Made by a program: the position numbers and the translations under genes
In this document: in pieces, positions 40,025-50,483 of the stretch
How positions within the stretch are numbered: position 1 is the first letter of the stretch
How the letters are laid out: every line of letters starts with the position of its first letter
Assembly (NCBI GenBank): GCA_037044905.1
Contig: JBAOKB010000182.1
Coordinates: forward strand, 124,001 to 188,000
Source: Hortaea werneckii
Taxonomy: Eukaryota > Ascomycota > Dothideomycetes > Mycosphaerellales > Teratosphaeriaceae
Reading direction: 5' to 3'
DNA: 64,000 bases
The notes under the pieces: generated by a model
Told to the model about the DNA's origin: nothing
The model's input: the letters and a program-made list of their open reading frames with translations, nothing else
Database searches by the model: none

Positions 40025-41187
40025 TGTAACTCATCTTCAGAAGTCGCCCGGGCCACAAGGACCTTGATCCCATGCCGCTGCCCTGCAAACTTGATCCGTG
40101 TAGCTCCTGCTTCGCTTACGGGTGATTCCCATCTGTGCCATCCGGCGTGTCTGGAGAGTATGATCTGCTTGAGCTTCTGCTGATTCTGCCGGATAAAGTG
40201 TACGAGAGGACCAACATCCCAAAAGTGAATTTGTAGGTCCAAGTCTTGTAGAGCAGGGAGAGTAGCTTGCCTGAGCAATGTGTCGATGCTTTGCAAGTTT
40301 TGGACTTCCCATCTACTCCCAAGGTAGAGCTTACTCAGTGCCGGGATCTTTGCAAGCATCGTGGCTAGCGCGCTGCCGTCCACATCTGACCGAAGATAGA
40401 GATGGAGTTCAGTCAGGCTGCCGAAAGTAGTAGCGAACTCTGAATGGTCCTTCAGACCCGCCAACGTAGAATCGATCACAGGCGACTCCGTTGTGCCGAG
40501 TTGCAGAACCGATATAGCACATGCACCATCCAAAATGGCTTTCACGATGTGAGCGGATCGTGCCATTCGGCTCTCAAAGTCCGACTTTCCTTGGAAACAG
40601 TTTTTGTAGCCCACGAGTCGTTCCATTCGATTGCGCCCAACAACTGAATGGGCTTCGGCGTCTTCAGCGCTCAAAGCGATAATTTTGACCGAAGCGTTGG
40701 GCACATTCGTTTTGATGTTGATGAGAGCTCGTGTCAGGTACTGTTGCCAGGCGTTTTGTTCAAGGTGCGCATCCTGTTCGTAGACTAATCCGTTGTGCAC
40801 CTTCCGGATCGCTCCCAGCGCCTTCTTCTCTTCGCGAGTGTTGGGTCTGACATGAGGCAAGGTGTCTTTCCGGTCGATCAGCCGGTCGCTCCAAAGAATG
40901 AACTGACCTTCGGCAAGCTGAATAGTCTTGATATACTTGCCAAGCGTCGGGTGCTTCGAAAGATTTTCCAGAGTCTGCATGCTGTACTTGTTGGCAAGAT
41001 AAAACGTCAGCTTCGAGTATCTGACCCGTTCATAAGCACGTGTCAGTTGATGATTGAGCTCTTTGCATGCGAGTCGCAGTGACATGATATCTTCTAGCTG
41101 CGTGTGGCTGGCTGCAACCTCAAGGAGCTCAACTGGCAACCGGAGTATGTATGCGTCTGGGCTATCAGTCTTTGTGGTTAGTGCCAT
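39994..41187 (-). CDS. F-box protein
   Basis: An uninterrupted frame of 397 residues from the ATG at 41187. Residues about 12-48 (YILRLPVELLEVAASHTQLEDIMSLRLACKELNHQL) fit an F-box, the SKP1-binding motif of SCF ubiquitin ligases. The rest has leucine-rich, LRR-like segments (SLTELHLYLRSDVDGSALATML, ALSKLYLGSRWEV, PALQDLDLQIHFWDVG). The target is unknown. The stop codon and last residues (SSRGILWT) are encoded by the third unit of the tandem repeat at 39904-40024. Divergent from the DNA ligase paralogue across 452 bp. Confidence 0.75.
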   Translation of the reverse strand: MALTTKTDSPDAYILRLPVELLEVAASHTQLEDIMSLRLACKELNHQLTRAYERVRYSKLTFYLANKYSMQTLENLSKHPTLGKYIKTIQLAEGQFILWSDRLIDRKDTLPHVRPNTREEKKALGAIRKVHNGLVYEQDAHLEQNAWQQYLTRALINIKTNVPNASVKIIALSAEDAEAHSVVGRNRMERLVGYKNCFQGKSDFESRMARSAHIVKAILDGACAISVLQLGTTESPVIDSTLAGLKDHSEFATTFGSLTELHLYLRSDVDGSALATMLAKIPALSKLYLGSRWEVQNLQSIDTLLRQATLPALQDLDLQIHFWDVGPLVHFIRQNQQKLKQIILSRHAGWHRWESPVSEAGATRIKFAGQRHGIKVLVARATSEDELHYSSRGILWT

Positions 41188-41639
41188 CTTGGGCGATGGA
41201 GAGTGAAGTTAGGAGCAAGCTAAACGCAATCTTCGAAACCTGGAATTGGACTTGACAATCGCTGTTAAGATTTTTGACAAGACTTGGACTCGCACTTGAC
41301 ATGAAGTGTCATCTCAAGTTGTCGAGTTCGAATTTATATATCAAGGATCAACACAAAAAACCACGCTAGCGGTCGTTAGCGTTTGCTGACTGAGCGGACT
41401 CGACCAACACACTCGGTTCTACGCGGCTGTACGCGCTTGGTCGCGCTTGGTCGCGTATCAAGAGCTTTGGTTTCTTTGATTCGAGAGCGGCCCAAATGTG
41501 CTTAAGCGCCTTTGTCTTGTGAATGCCATCTCCCGAGGCGCACATGATTCGGACCGTCTGAGCATAATGATTGCGAGATCCGCCGGTTTGGGGCTGTCGC
41601 CACCAACACATCTGGAGTACTGCATGCGTCACTGGCAGG
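41188..41639. promoter_or_regulatory. divergent promoter, F-box / DNA ligase paralogue
   Basis: 452 bp between divergent starts. A purely textual note: TTGGTCGCGC/T is directly repeated near 41438-41455. No defined site was recognised. Confidence 0.35.
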
Positions 41640-44600
41640 ATGTTGTTCTCGCGTGTTAGCACGCTATTGTCGCGCCTGGAAGATATTCAAGTCCATGATC
41701 GACCATTTCTACCAGCAGCGAGGGCCGAAGCCGTGCGAAATGAGGTCGGAAGGTGGTTCAAGTCAAACCGACCAGCCATAAGCGAACTTGGAGTGAGGGG
41801 CGGAGTAGCACTTCTGTCCATTCTTCTGCCCGAGACACGGACAGACCGCGTCTACGGGATTCAGTGTACAAGCTTGTGCCGTATCATTAGTCGAAGCTTG
41901 AGCCTGGGCGCGCAACGCGCAAAGGACCTGCGGTCTTACCGAGAGTCAGGGCATGGTGACCTTGGGACATGCACTCAGCGTGTACTAGAGGGCGCTGGTC
42001 CGCCAGCCATTCCACCATTGACTGTTCAAGAGGTCGACGAAGTCTTGCTGAAGCTGGCAGAGCAGTGTCGCTTCTCCGATCCAGTGATAACCACGAGGCT
42101 ACCCTCCGGCTCATCGAGAGACAGAGACGAGCTCATTGGAGATGTCCTCAAACGAATGGAACCAATGGAGGCAAAGTGGTTTGTTCGTATTCTGCTCAAA
42201 GACCTTGCGCCCGTCACAGTCGACGAGAAAGCCGTTCTACGAAGTTTCCATTTCCTATTGCCAGATCTGCTTCGATTCCAAAACAATTACGAGGCTGCAC
42301 TGCTCTTGCTCCGTGAGCCTCAGCTCAGAAGCATACCATCCCAACCGGACCGCAGATCAGAGGACGGCTATCGCGCCAATGTCTCGTCGATTATAAAGCC
42401 TGTGGTCGGCGTCAAAGTCGGCCGTCCTGACTTTTGTAAATCTTGGAGCATTGAGCATTGTCTGAACATGATGGGCCCGCGCCAGTGGGTTCTGGAGCGA
42501 AAGTACGACGGCGAATATTGCGAGATCCACATCGACCAGAGCCTTTCGTGTGACCCTATGAAATGCATCAAGATCTTCTCCAAAAGTGGAAAGGATTCGA
42601 CTCAAGATCGGCGAAAGCTTCATCGCACCTTAGTAGAGTGCTTGCGTTTAGGGCAACCTGACTGCAAGATCAAACAGCATGCTATCCTCCTCGGCGAGAT
42701 GGTCGTCTATTCGGACAAGGACCGCTGCGTCTTACCTTTTGACAAGATTCGCAAGCACGTATTGCGCTCTGGAGTTTCTTTAGGGACTGAGGCAGATTCA
42801 CAAGCTCATTCGTACGAGCACCTGGCAATTGCATTCTTTGATCTACTGCTGCTCGATGATGAAGTCGTATTAAACCGATCCATTGAGGAGCGTCGCCAAT
42901 GGTTGCGCGAAGTATACAACAAGATCCCCGGGAGAGCCTTCTCAACCGAATGGAAAATTGTTGATTTCAGCGAAGGCAGACGGGCGAAGATGATGTTGAT
43001 GCAGCAATACGCGGCGTCAATTGCACAAAGATGCGAGGGGCTTGTGCTGAAGCCTTGCCACTTGCCGTACTTCTCGCTCTCGCCGAATCGGTCAGGCGGG
43101 ACTTGCGCCTACATCAAGATGAAGAAAGATTACATGGTTGGGCTCGGTGATGACGCTGACTTTGCTGTTATTGGTGCCAACCATAACGCTCAAAGAGCAG
43201 CCAGCGTGGGCTTGACTGGGATCAAATGGACCGATTTTCATCTCGGTTGTCTCCTCAACAGAAAAGAAGTTGTACGCTTCGATGCTAAGCCCATGTACCG
43301 GCTTGTACATACGATAACTTCCGAAGCTTGCATCCCTAGGCCGATCCTGAAAGCATTGAACACCCTCGGCGCATATAGCGCAACACCATATCGAAATTTT
43401 GCAGGGTTTGATGTTCAGCTAACAAGACCTGTCGACATCGGGATTGCCTTTAGTCAGCCACTGGTAGTTGAGGTGCTTGGATCTGGTTTCGAGAAACCGG
43501 CCAACTGTAGCTTCTACATGCTGCGTCACGCACGCGTTAAGAAGCTACATCAGGACCGATCCTGGAAAGACTGTATTTCGTTCGAAGAGCTGCAAGAGAA
43601 AGCAATCAATGCTCGTAATCGACCAAGCGAGTCCGAGTCACAAGAAACAAGTAATTGGCTATCCAGAATCGAGAACAAATTGAAACGCAGGCTACATCGT
43701 GACGATACACTGAGCCCCAAATCACGACGAAGAGAGACGCCATCTTTTGTGGGTAGCCCTGCTGCCCCCGGCCCCTGCCTGCCTTTGTCGCGAGCACTTT
43801 ACTCGGAGCCGATAATGAGAAACAACTCAGCGAAGACAGCCCACAACAATGAAGCCGACAACCTATTTGACGGCAGCACCTTAGTGGATGACTCCGAGCA
43901 GCAACCGGTTTCGCTACGCAAGCGATCTCGATCTACGCCACTTTCACCTTTTAAACGGCAATGCGTTCTGGGCGTCCAAAAGCCTCGCCCATCCACGCCA
44001 GGTCAGAGTGAGCCCAGAGCAATTGGAAAGCCCTTGCCTTTGGCAGACATCACAAACCAGATGGTCGGTCATCCTAGGGATCAAAGCGACGCCACCGAAA
44101 AGGTTGGCACAGGTCACCGTCCAAACACGTCCAAGCAGCGCTGTAATGACGGCGATATACGCCCTGCGCCGCTTCCCACGCCACCCTCAAGCAGAAGCTG
44201 CAATGGACCCAAGTGCCGCTTTGCTAGCGCGGTATATTACCTGGCACCCTGCGTGGCCTCAATGCCGTATATTACCGAGAACCTGCTTGGCGCCCACATG
44301 GACGTGCATCTTACTCCGAGTCTGTCCCATTGGGATCGAGACAGCTACGCACATCCACCTTCGTCTGATGCGGTATGCGAAAGTCAGTCGTATGCTGGGC
44401 TATCGAAGATAGTGTTGGTGGAGCCGAACAGGGTCGCTGCTACTTGTGGTGTGCTTCGACAACTAGTCGGTCTTAATAGCGGTCGACTCAGAGAACGAAT
44501 TGACGTTTACGATTGGAGGGTAATGGAAAATTGTCCAGGCCATGAGACGAATGACGAGCATCTGGGCAGATATCACATTGGTACTACAGCGTTTGACCGG

Positions 44601-44663
44601 TCTTCAGGGCGAAGTTTCTTTGAGACTAGGATACCCCAATTTGTTTGCCTTAGCGTAGCGTAA
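41640..44663 (+). CDS. ATP-dependent DNA ligase, ligase-IV-like paralogue
   Basis: An uninterrupted frame of 1007 residues from the ATG at 41640 (MLFSRVST). The N-terminal ligase domain is ligase-IV-like (ALLSILLPETRTDRVYGIQ). The nucleotidyltransferase core has motif I ERKYDGEYCEIHI with adenylated Lys288, motif III GEMVVYSDKD, IIIa IAFFDLLLLDDEVV, motif IV CEGLVLKP and motif V AYIKMKKDYMVG. An OB-fold region follows, with a divergent RFPR-like block (YMLRHARVKKLHQDRSW). After a disordered Ser/Arg linker, the last about 150 residues resemble a single BRCT-like fold. Canonical LIG4 has tandem BRCT domains, so this is probably a lineage paralogue rather than LIG4. Nick sealing is likely; the pathway is unknown. 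Confidence 0.82.
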   Translation: MLFSRVSTLLSRLEDIQVHDRPFLPAARAEAVRNEVGRWFKSNRPAISELGVRGGVALLSILLPETRTDRVYGIQCTSLCRIISRSLSLGAQRAKDLRSYRESGHGDLGTCTQRVLEGAGPPAIPPLTVQEVDEVLLKLAEQCRFSDPVITTRLPSGSSRDRDELIGDVLKRMEPMEAKWFVRILLKDLAPVTVDEKAVLRSFHFLLPDLLRFQNNYEAALLLLREPQLRSIPSQPDRRSEDGYRANVSSIIKPVVGVKVGRPDFCKSWSIEHCLNMMGPRQWVLERKYDGEYCEIHIDQSLSCDPMKCIKIFSKSGKDSTQDRRKLHRTLVECLRLGQPDCKIKQHAILLGEMVVYSDKDRCVLPFDKIRKHVLRSGVSLGTEADSQAHSYEHLAIAFFDLLLLDDEVVLNRSIEERRQWLREVYNKIPGRAFSTEWKIVDFSEGRRAKMMLMQQYAASIAQRCEGLVLKPCHLPYFSLSPNRSGGTCAYIKMKKDYMVGLGDDADFAVIGANHNAQRAASVGLTGIKWTDFHLGCLLNRKEVVRFDAKPMYRLVHTITSEACIPRPILKALNTLGAYSATPYRNFAGFDVQLTRPVDIGIAFSQPLVVEVLGSGFEKPANCSFYMLRHARVKKLHQDRSWKDCISFEELQEKAINARNRPSESESQETSNWLSRIENKLKRRLHRDDTLSPKSRRRETPSFVGSPAAPGPCLPLSRALYSEPIMRNNSAKTAHNNEADNLFDGSTLVDDSEQQPVSLRKRSRSTPLSPFKRQCVLGVQKPRPSTPGQSEPRAIGKPLPLADITNQMVGHPRDQSDATEKVGTGHRPNTSKQRCNDGDIRPAPLPTPPSSRSCNGPKCRFASAVYYLAPCVASMPYITENLLGAHMDVHLTPSLSHWDRDSYAHPPSSDAVCESQSYAGLSKIVLVEPNRVAATCGVLRQLVGLNSGRLRERIDVYDWRVMENCPGHETNDEHLGRYHIGTTAFDRSSGRSFFETRIPQFVCLSVA

Positions 44664-44972
44664 TAAGGGAAAATGAACATTGAATTCTTGATTAAAGAAG
44701 AAGTCTTTTATCTACATCTGATACAATGAAGCTGAAGAATTTTTCCAAGCCTCGATTCGAATGTAATGTTTCGGAACTAAATCAATCATCTACGCCGCCT
44801 CCCCAATTGTAAATCACAATCCGCCATGCCAACCGCACGCGGGTATCTTGAAACATTCCGAAAAACTCCCCTGGCAAAAACGCCGACTTGCTCCGTCTTC
44901 CGGTACACCCTCGAAATCCACACTTTTGAATTCGTTGCCGGATTGTATATCCTCCTACTGCTGTGCGCCTTC
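44664..44972. other. intergenic, convergent 3' flanks
   Basis: 309 bp between the convergent ends of the ligase and the disrupted dehydrogenase. AT-rich with TAATAA and AATAAA-like words just after the ligase stop. Confidence 0.4.
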
Positions 44973-46128
44973 CTAGCTGTTCGTGCTATGCGGGTCTCCA
45001 GCCAACCGGATCCGGGATCGGCCTTCCAGCACCTTCTGCTTCTCGGCTGGCGGGCGCTTGGCATCTTTCCGGTTGAGACGTTCCGCCTGTTGGAACATGG
45101 CCATAGTATGCTCCCACACCTTCTGCGGCATGCCAAGATCTCGATATCTCTTCAGGACGTCCACGTCGCCAGTCGGCTTGCCGTCCCAATCGATCAGGTA
45201 GGCGCCGCTGCCGACTTCCCCATTTGACCCCTCATAATGGAGATGTCGTCCGGAGGCTCGATGCCAACGCCGCCTTGCGCAGCTGGATAGCATTTGTTTG
45301 TCAGCTGGAAAAAGTGGCGTTCTCCCGACTCCCTGACGTTGAGGATCCAGGGTGTCATTACAGCGTACATGACTTTGACGGCTAAACGGACAGGACCCGT
45401 AAGCTCATTCGCGATGCCCGTCTTCACCGTGCCCGGGTACGAGTGGCTGAAAGAGGTGAAAGGATATCGGCGGGCCAGTTCCTCGACCGCAAAGTCTGTC
45501 ATTACGGCACAGTGCGCTAGACATGCGTGCAAGGTGAAGTTGTGTCTCAAGTCCAAATCATCGATCGCCACATCGCCTTCTGAGCCCGCCGCTAATACGC
45601 TGATCGCCCGGGAAATCTCGCCTTGATCCGACGCCGCTTTCAAACAGGGCATGAGGTTCACCATGCATCGTATCCGGGAGTAGTAGTTTACACACATCTT
45701 GCGGTCGAGGCCCTCGACAGTCTCGTTCCGGCCGCGAAGCGTCATGTAACCTGCTGTAACAAATAAACAGTTGATCTTTGGCTCGCGCCTTTGAGTTCGT
45801 CGCAGAGCTCGTCTACGTTCCGTAGCAGGCTCACATCCTTTTGAAGGAAATACGCTTCGCCTTCCGGGTTGATCTCCTTCAAGTCCTCGATAAGCTGGGT
45901 GGCTTTCTGTTCACTCCTACTGCAGCATCAGCAACATCGTCACCGATTACCTTGCCTATTTGCCACCCAACCTTCCCACTATGACCGCTCTCGGTCTCGT
46001 GGCTCGTATAAAGAGCTCTCGTGCCGTACTCTCGCCAATGCCGCCGGTGCCGCCAACAAACACGCAACTAGACCGTGTAAGGATTTACCTTGAGCGTTCG
46101 CTTTGCGAATCGCTTCCACGCTGACCAT
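44973..46128 (-). pseudogene. short-chain dehydrogenase/reductase with three apparent -1 frameshifts
   Basis: Similarity to fungal SDR enzymes runs from the ATG at 46128 (MVSVEAIRKANAQ) to 44973, in three frames. Pieces in order: cofactor motif VFVGGTGGIGEST, then VIVGR|SEQKATQL across an intron (45917-45971, GTTGGG..TAG), DVSLLRNVDELC, INCLFVTAGYM, active-site-like VNYYSRIR, SYPGTVKTGIANE, and VGSGAYLIDWDG...MPQKVWEHTM. Frame is lost after LVA (near 46058), after DELK (near 45800) and after IMRG (near 45225), each by one missing base next to a short G run. Restoring three bases gives a total divisible by three (about 367 residues). Either a recent pseudogene or base-call errors. The substrate is unknown. 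Confidence 0.7.
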
Positions 46129-47379
46129 TTCGATGTTTGCTCCATAGAGCATCGCATGCAAGAGATCAATGGTGTCGTCCGGCGCAGGCTGTAATGGCCA
46201 GCTGCGACGCCAAATTGGAGACCGCGGCTAATATTGAATTTTTTTTGCTGTGGCGATTACTGCCCTGCTACGTTACTTCTTCCCAGGCGCTTGCTCAGCG
46301 TTTCTCGACTATTCGATATCCTTCCCGAGGCTGCGTTCGACCAGGATGGAACGGCCACGCATGTCTCCAGGGCGGACGGAGCGTTTTGAAACTCTCCAGC
46401 GCTGGCCCGCCGGGGCGTTTCTGCTGACTGTTGACGTTCCTTTTCTTGGCGTGCCTGGCGCACTGACCCTGATAGAGGTTGGGTTCGAATGGCGTTCGCG
46501 AACGCGTGTTCCGCGACGCAGAGTCGAGATTTGGTTGGCCGGCAAAGCTCGGGCCAGGAGGCAAAATATGAGATTGGGACGTCTAGAAGACAGCAGGACG
46601 TGACGCAATTGGACGATCGTTACCAGACAGGCGGGCAGCCCGGGAGCTCCCGCGGACACTTGACGTTGCGGCGGCGACGCTGACCTTTTCGCGCTGCGCC
46701 ACTGCGCCTGTCCACATCTCTGTGTTTGCCGCTTGGGAACCGTCTAACCTCGTTGCCGTTGGAGCCGAAATGGAGCATGCAGGCCGCATCCATCAGGCGG
46801 AGGTGGTGCCTCCTCCGGCATGTAATTCAATGCGATAAGGTTGTCTCAAAAGCCGGACACGTCGAATGCATTGAGTGAGCGACTTCACAAGAGCTACTTC
46901 CTAGGAATCTGCTACCTACTGGCAAACCCGCCATTCATCCGCAGCCAATGACAACACCCTGGCGGTGACGTCGATCATGTTTTTAACGCAATTGACTAGT
47001 ACAGCTTCAGCGAGGAAGTACTACTTTAAACAAGGATACCTAGAGGTGACCAGATGGCGTGAGCCCTATCTACACCTTACCACGTCGGACGCTAATGAGT
47101 TAGCCTCTCCGATGAATGTGAAGTTTATTCCTGCGACATGGACGGGAACACCCAATGCACAGCCGATGCCTGCTAGAAGCCCGAGGAGTCGGCACGAAGA
47201 AGCAGTGCCAATTGTTACGACAGAAGCACGTCAATTCGCAACCTAAACGAAATCGAGAAAGCACTGGTAAAAGCCGGATCAAAAAGTCAAATATGTATAC
47301 AGAAAAAAGTTACGCTTCCAAAGGAAAGCCCCAAGAGCAGCAGAAATTCAAGCTTCTATTTCCCATCTCAAAGATCTCA
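46129..47379. other. intergenic, no supported gene
   Basis: 1.25 kb with short overlapping frames on both strands and no domain. A possible site of gene decay, since it sits between two frameshifted genes, but no remnant was recognised. Confidence 0.4.
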
Positions 47380-50300
47380 CTAGCCACTGCCGGCCTTGAC
47401 ACACTGGCTGTAGTATGGGTTGAATTCCTTGCAAACCCAGCCATCAGCACACTGCTTGCTGCCGGTATACCCCGTGCCGCCGCAGCGGCCCCAAGGCTCC
47501 ACCAGCGCGCCTGTCGCAGTTGGCAAGATCGAAGAGGCGGTGGGAGCAGTGCCCGAGGCGACAGGAGCAGTTCCTGAGGCGGTGGGGGCGGTTCCTGAGG
47601 CGGTGGGAGCGGTTCCTGAGGCGGTGGGAGCAGTTCCCGTGGCGCTTGGGAGGGTACCATTGCTGGGCTGGAAACCGTCAGCCGGCATCGCGAAGGTAGA
47701 GTGAGCAGAAGAAGTGGCAGGCCTGGCCGCGGTCTCGACTGCCTGGGTCGAGACGAGGGTGGTCTGGCTAGGGGCCTCGCGGGTACGCGTGATGGTCACG
47801 TCGGAAGTGCACTTGGACGAGATGCTGGTCGCAGAGGGGGCGAACGAAACACCCGTGCTGTAAGGCAGACCGGTGCCCGACGGCATCCAGTGCCTTGCGG
47901 CGAGGTGCTGTTGCCCAGTGGGAACGGCGCACTTGCACTTACTTGGTTTGGGTTACCCTCAACCTTGGCATCAGCGATGAGCCCGGAGGCCTTTTCAGCG
48001 ACTGCGACGATCAGGGCACTGGGGTTGGTGGAAACCATGCCGGGGAAGATCTGGGAAGGAGGTAATGTCAGCGTAGGTCCACGCAAGGCTATGTTTGGAA
48101 GTCGTCGCTTACCGAAGCATCAACGACGAACAAGTTGTCAGTGCCGTAGACCTTGGTATCGGTGTCAACGACCGAGGTACCGTTGTCCAGACCGCTGTCC
48201 GGGCCCATCTTGCAGCTACCCATCCAGTGGTTTGCGCTGCGGGAACCAGTCGTGGTAGCGTAGTCAGCCAAGAAGTCTTCGATGGAAGTGTTGGCGGCGG
48301 GGAAGACGATCTTGATCTGAGGGTCCTTCGACAGCGCCGCCTTGAGAGACTCAATACCAGCAGCGACAGCAGAAATGTCGTGTTCGTTGTTGAGGTAGGG
48401 GACCTGGGAGACGGTCATGTCAAGTGCACCGTTAATGACGGTCCGACCACGAGACGTCTTGCCACGGCCGAGGTATTGCGAGATGACCATGGACTGGTTG
48501 CTTGAGATACCATGGCCGCCTTCAACACGCGCAGTGTACTGCATTTGCCGAACGATTCCATCATCTCCCAAGATCTCCTCCCAGAAGAGGACAGACAGGT
48601 TCGGAGCGGACTGAGCAAGGATACCAGTACGGTCGTTAAGGTAGCTCTCGGCGTCGGACTTGATCGGGTTGTTGTAAGCAGCGTAGAAGTCGTAGAAAGA
48701 CACGTTGGGGTGAGTGATGACAATGTCGGTGTTGGTGTGGTCATCCAGGTTGTGGCCAACCGGAAGGTTGATCCAGTCAGAGGAGCCGACCATAGCGGAG
48801 CCTTCGGCCTTCTGGACAATCTCCAGTTGGTCCTGCGGGCCAATACCAGAGCGGAAGAGAATCTTAGGAGTTCCGAACGCGCCGGCAGACAGGATCACCT
48901 TACCGGTGCCGGGAGTCACATTGATCTCACCACACATGCCGCCATCCAGGAAAGCTTCGGTCTCAACACCGGTGATGTGGCTGCCATCACGAATGACACG
49001 CGGAACAGTGGTGTTGGTGATGAGCTGGAAGTTCTTACGCTCGCTTGCCGAGACCAGGTAGGTCGCCATGGGGCCACCACGCTCACCGTTCGAGAACATG
49101 TGGTTAGGGCGGGAGAAGTGTGGTTCTTCTTGCCCGGAACCTCGTCGGCCGTTACATTCTCCCAGCCTGCAGCAGCAAGAGCACCGGAAACGATGTTGTA
49201 ACCTTGCGGCTTGTAGATGATGCCGTCCATGGACGGGTGGTCGGTGAATGGGATGCGCTCGAAGGTGCGGTCGACAGCGGACTGCATGTCCGACGACTTC
49301 CAGCCTTCGGGGAAGTTATAGTCAAAGTCTTCCGGGTTGGCCTTCCACCACAGACCGGCGTTGACGGCAGTACCACCACCAAGCACACATCCAGCCATGA
49401 CGCTGTAGTCTTCGCACGCGATGCCTTCCGAGTCCTTCCAGATCTGGTTGTCAAGACCGGGAACATCGAAGCGTGTGAGGTTAGAGCCAACGAGCCATTC
49501 GGGTCTCATTGTGCCGCCCCAACGGCCAGATGAAGCTGGGCCCTTCTCGATCAGAAGCACACTCGAGCCATCTTCGGAGAGCTTGTCAGCAAGCGGAATA
49601 CCGCCAGCACCAGCGCCAACTATGATGTAGTCCCAGGTACTATTAGCCATGGTGTTTGCTGATGGGCATGCGGCCGCAGTAGGGGTCGCAGTGGCGGTTG
49701 GTCCAGCGCTGCCAGTGCCATTGGTCGATCCTGTTGGTGTCGCTGTGGCAGTCGCAGGTGCGGACGTGGCGGTTGCAAGAGAGACCCAGGAAGTGTAGGC
49801 GCTGTTACGAGCCGAGCCAACAGCCGCACCAAAGATACCATCGTCGTCATGCTGCTTGATATCGGAGTCCGCGTCCGAAGGTGAGTTAGGTGCTTGGGTA
49901 GCCTGGGCCCAACCAATGATTTGAACAGCGGAACTAGTCGTAGCCGGGATCTGGTCACCGGTTGCGCCCTCGTGATCCCAGCTCCAGCAGTTCTCGCAGC
50001 GGTAGGTCAACTCGAAATGCGTATCGTTGATGTTCTGGCTGATCTTTGAGAGTGTCGCGTTGCCGTTGTAGATGTCGGGTTGGGTGTAGCCGGAGGCATA
50101 GCGGAAGGAGGTCATGATCTCATCGCCGTCAAGCCAAGAGAGCAAGAGCAGAGAGCCAGTCATGCCGCTCATGTGGGAGAGGCCCATCCAGGTACCGTCG
50201 TCACCACCTTTCGGCACAACCAGGTGACCAATGTACTCCTCTTCGAAGCCACTCTGGGCGGCAGCTGGGAGCGCAAGGCCGAACTGAGCACCGCCATCGC

Positions 50301-50483
50301 CGACAGAAGTCCCGAATGTTGCTTAACGACGTCAGCGAATTCATCTTCAAAGCTACACCCTTCCGTGGACTCACACTGCCAAAACTCAATCCCGTTGTCA
50401 TCCGTGTACGTCTTGAAAGTCTGCGCCGAAGCAGTGGAAGCGCCGAGTGCCAAAGCACCGGCGAGGTTTGTAATCTTCACCAT
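47380..50483 (-). CDS. CDH: cellobiose dehydrogenase with CBM1, two apparent -1 frameshifts
   Basis: A secreted flavocytochrome that oxidises cellobiose and feeds electrons to lytic polysaccharide monooxygenases. Exons are 50375-50483, 48113-50321 and 47380-48050. Order of parts: signal peptide (MVKITNLAGALALGASTASA), haem domain (WMGLSHMSGMTGSLLLLSW with a candidate Met ligand; IKQHDDDGIFG with a candidate His ligand; CENC), Ser/Thr/Pro linker, GMC flavin domain (YIIVGAGAGGIPLADKL, active-site His in SANHWMGSCKMG), a second linker with a GTAPTAS repeat, and a C-terminal CBM1 (WGRCGGTGYTGSKQC...YYSQC). The flavin domain shifts frame near 49118 (GKKNHT to NHMFSNGERGG), and the linker shifts again near 47887. 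With one base restored at each site the length is about 996 residues. The second shift could instead be an unrecognised intron at a GTAAGT site. Confidence 0.85.
47535..47650 (-). repeat. 21-nt tandem repeat in CDH linker
   Basis: About five in-frame copies encode GTAPTAS/GTAPVAS between the flavin domain and the CBM1. This is the usual glycosylated linker type, expanded here by short tandem duplication. Confidence 0.8.

Noticed and set aside
46470..46510. tRNA-like GGTTCGAAT box
   Set aside because: No matching A box upstream and no cloverleaf pairing could be built around it.
49100..49140. An intron to explain the frame change in the CDH flavin domain
   Set aside because: No GT..AG pair of plausible length in the junction; the two frames abut with continuous GMC similarity.
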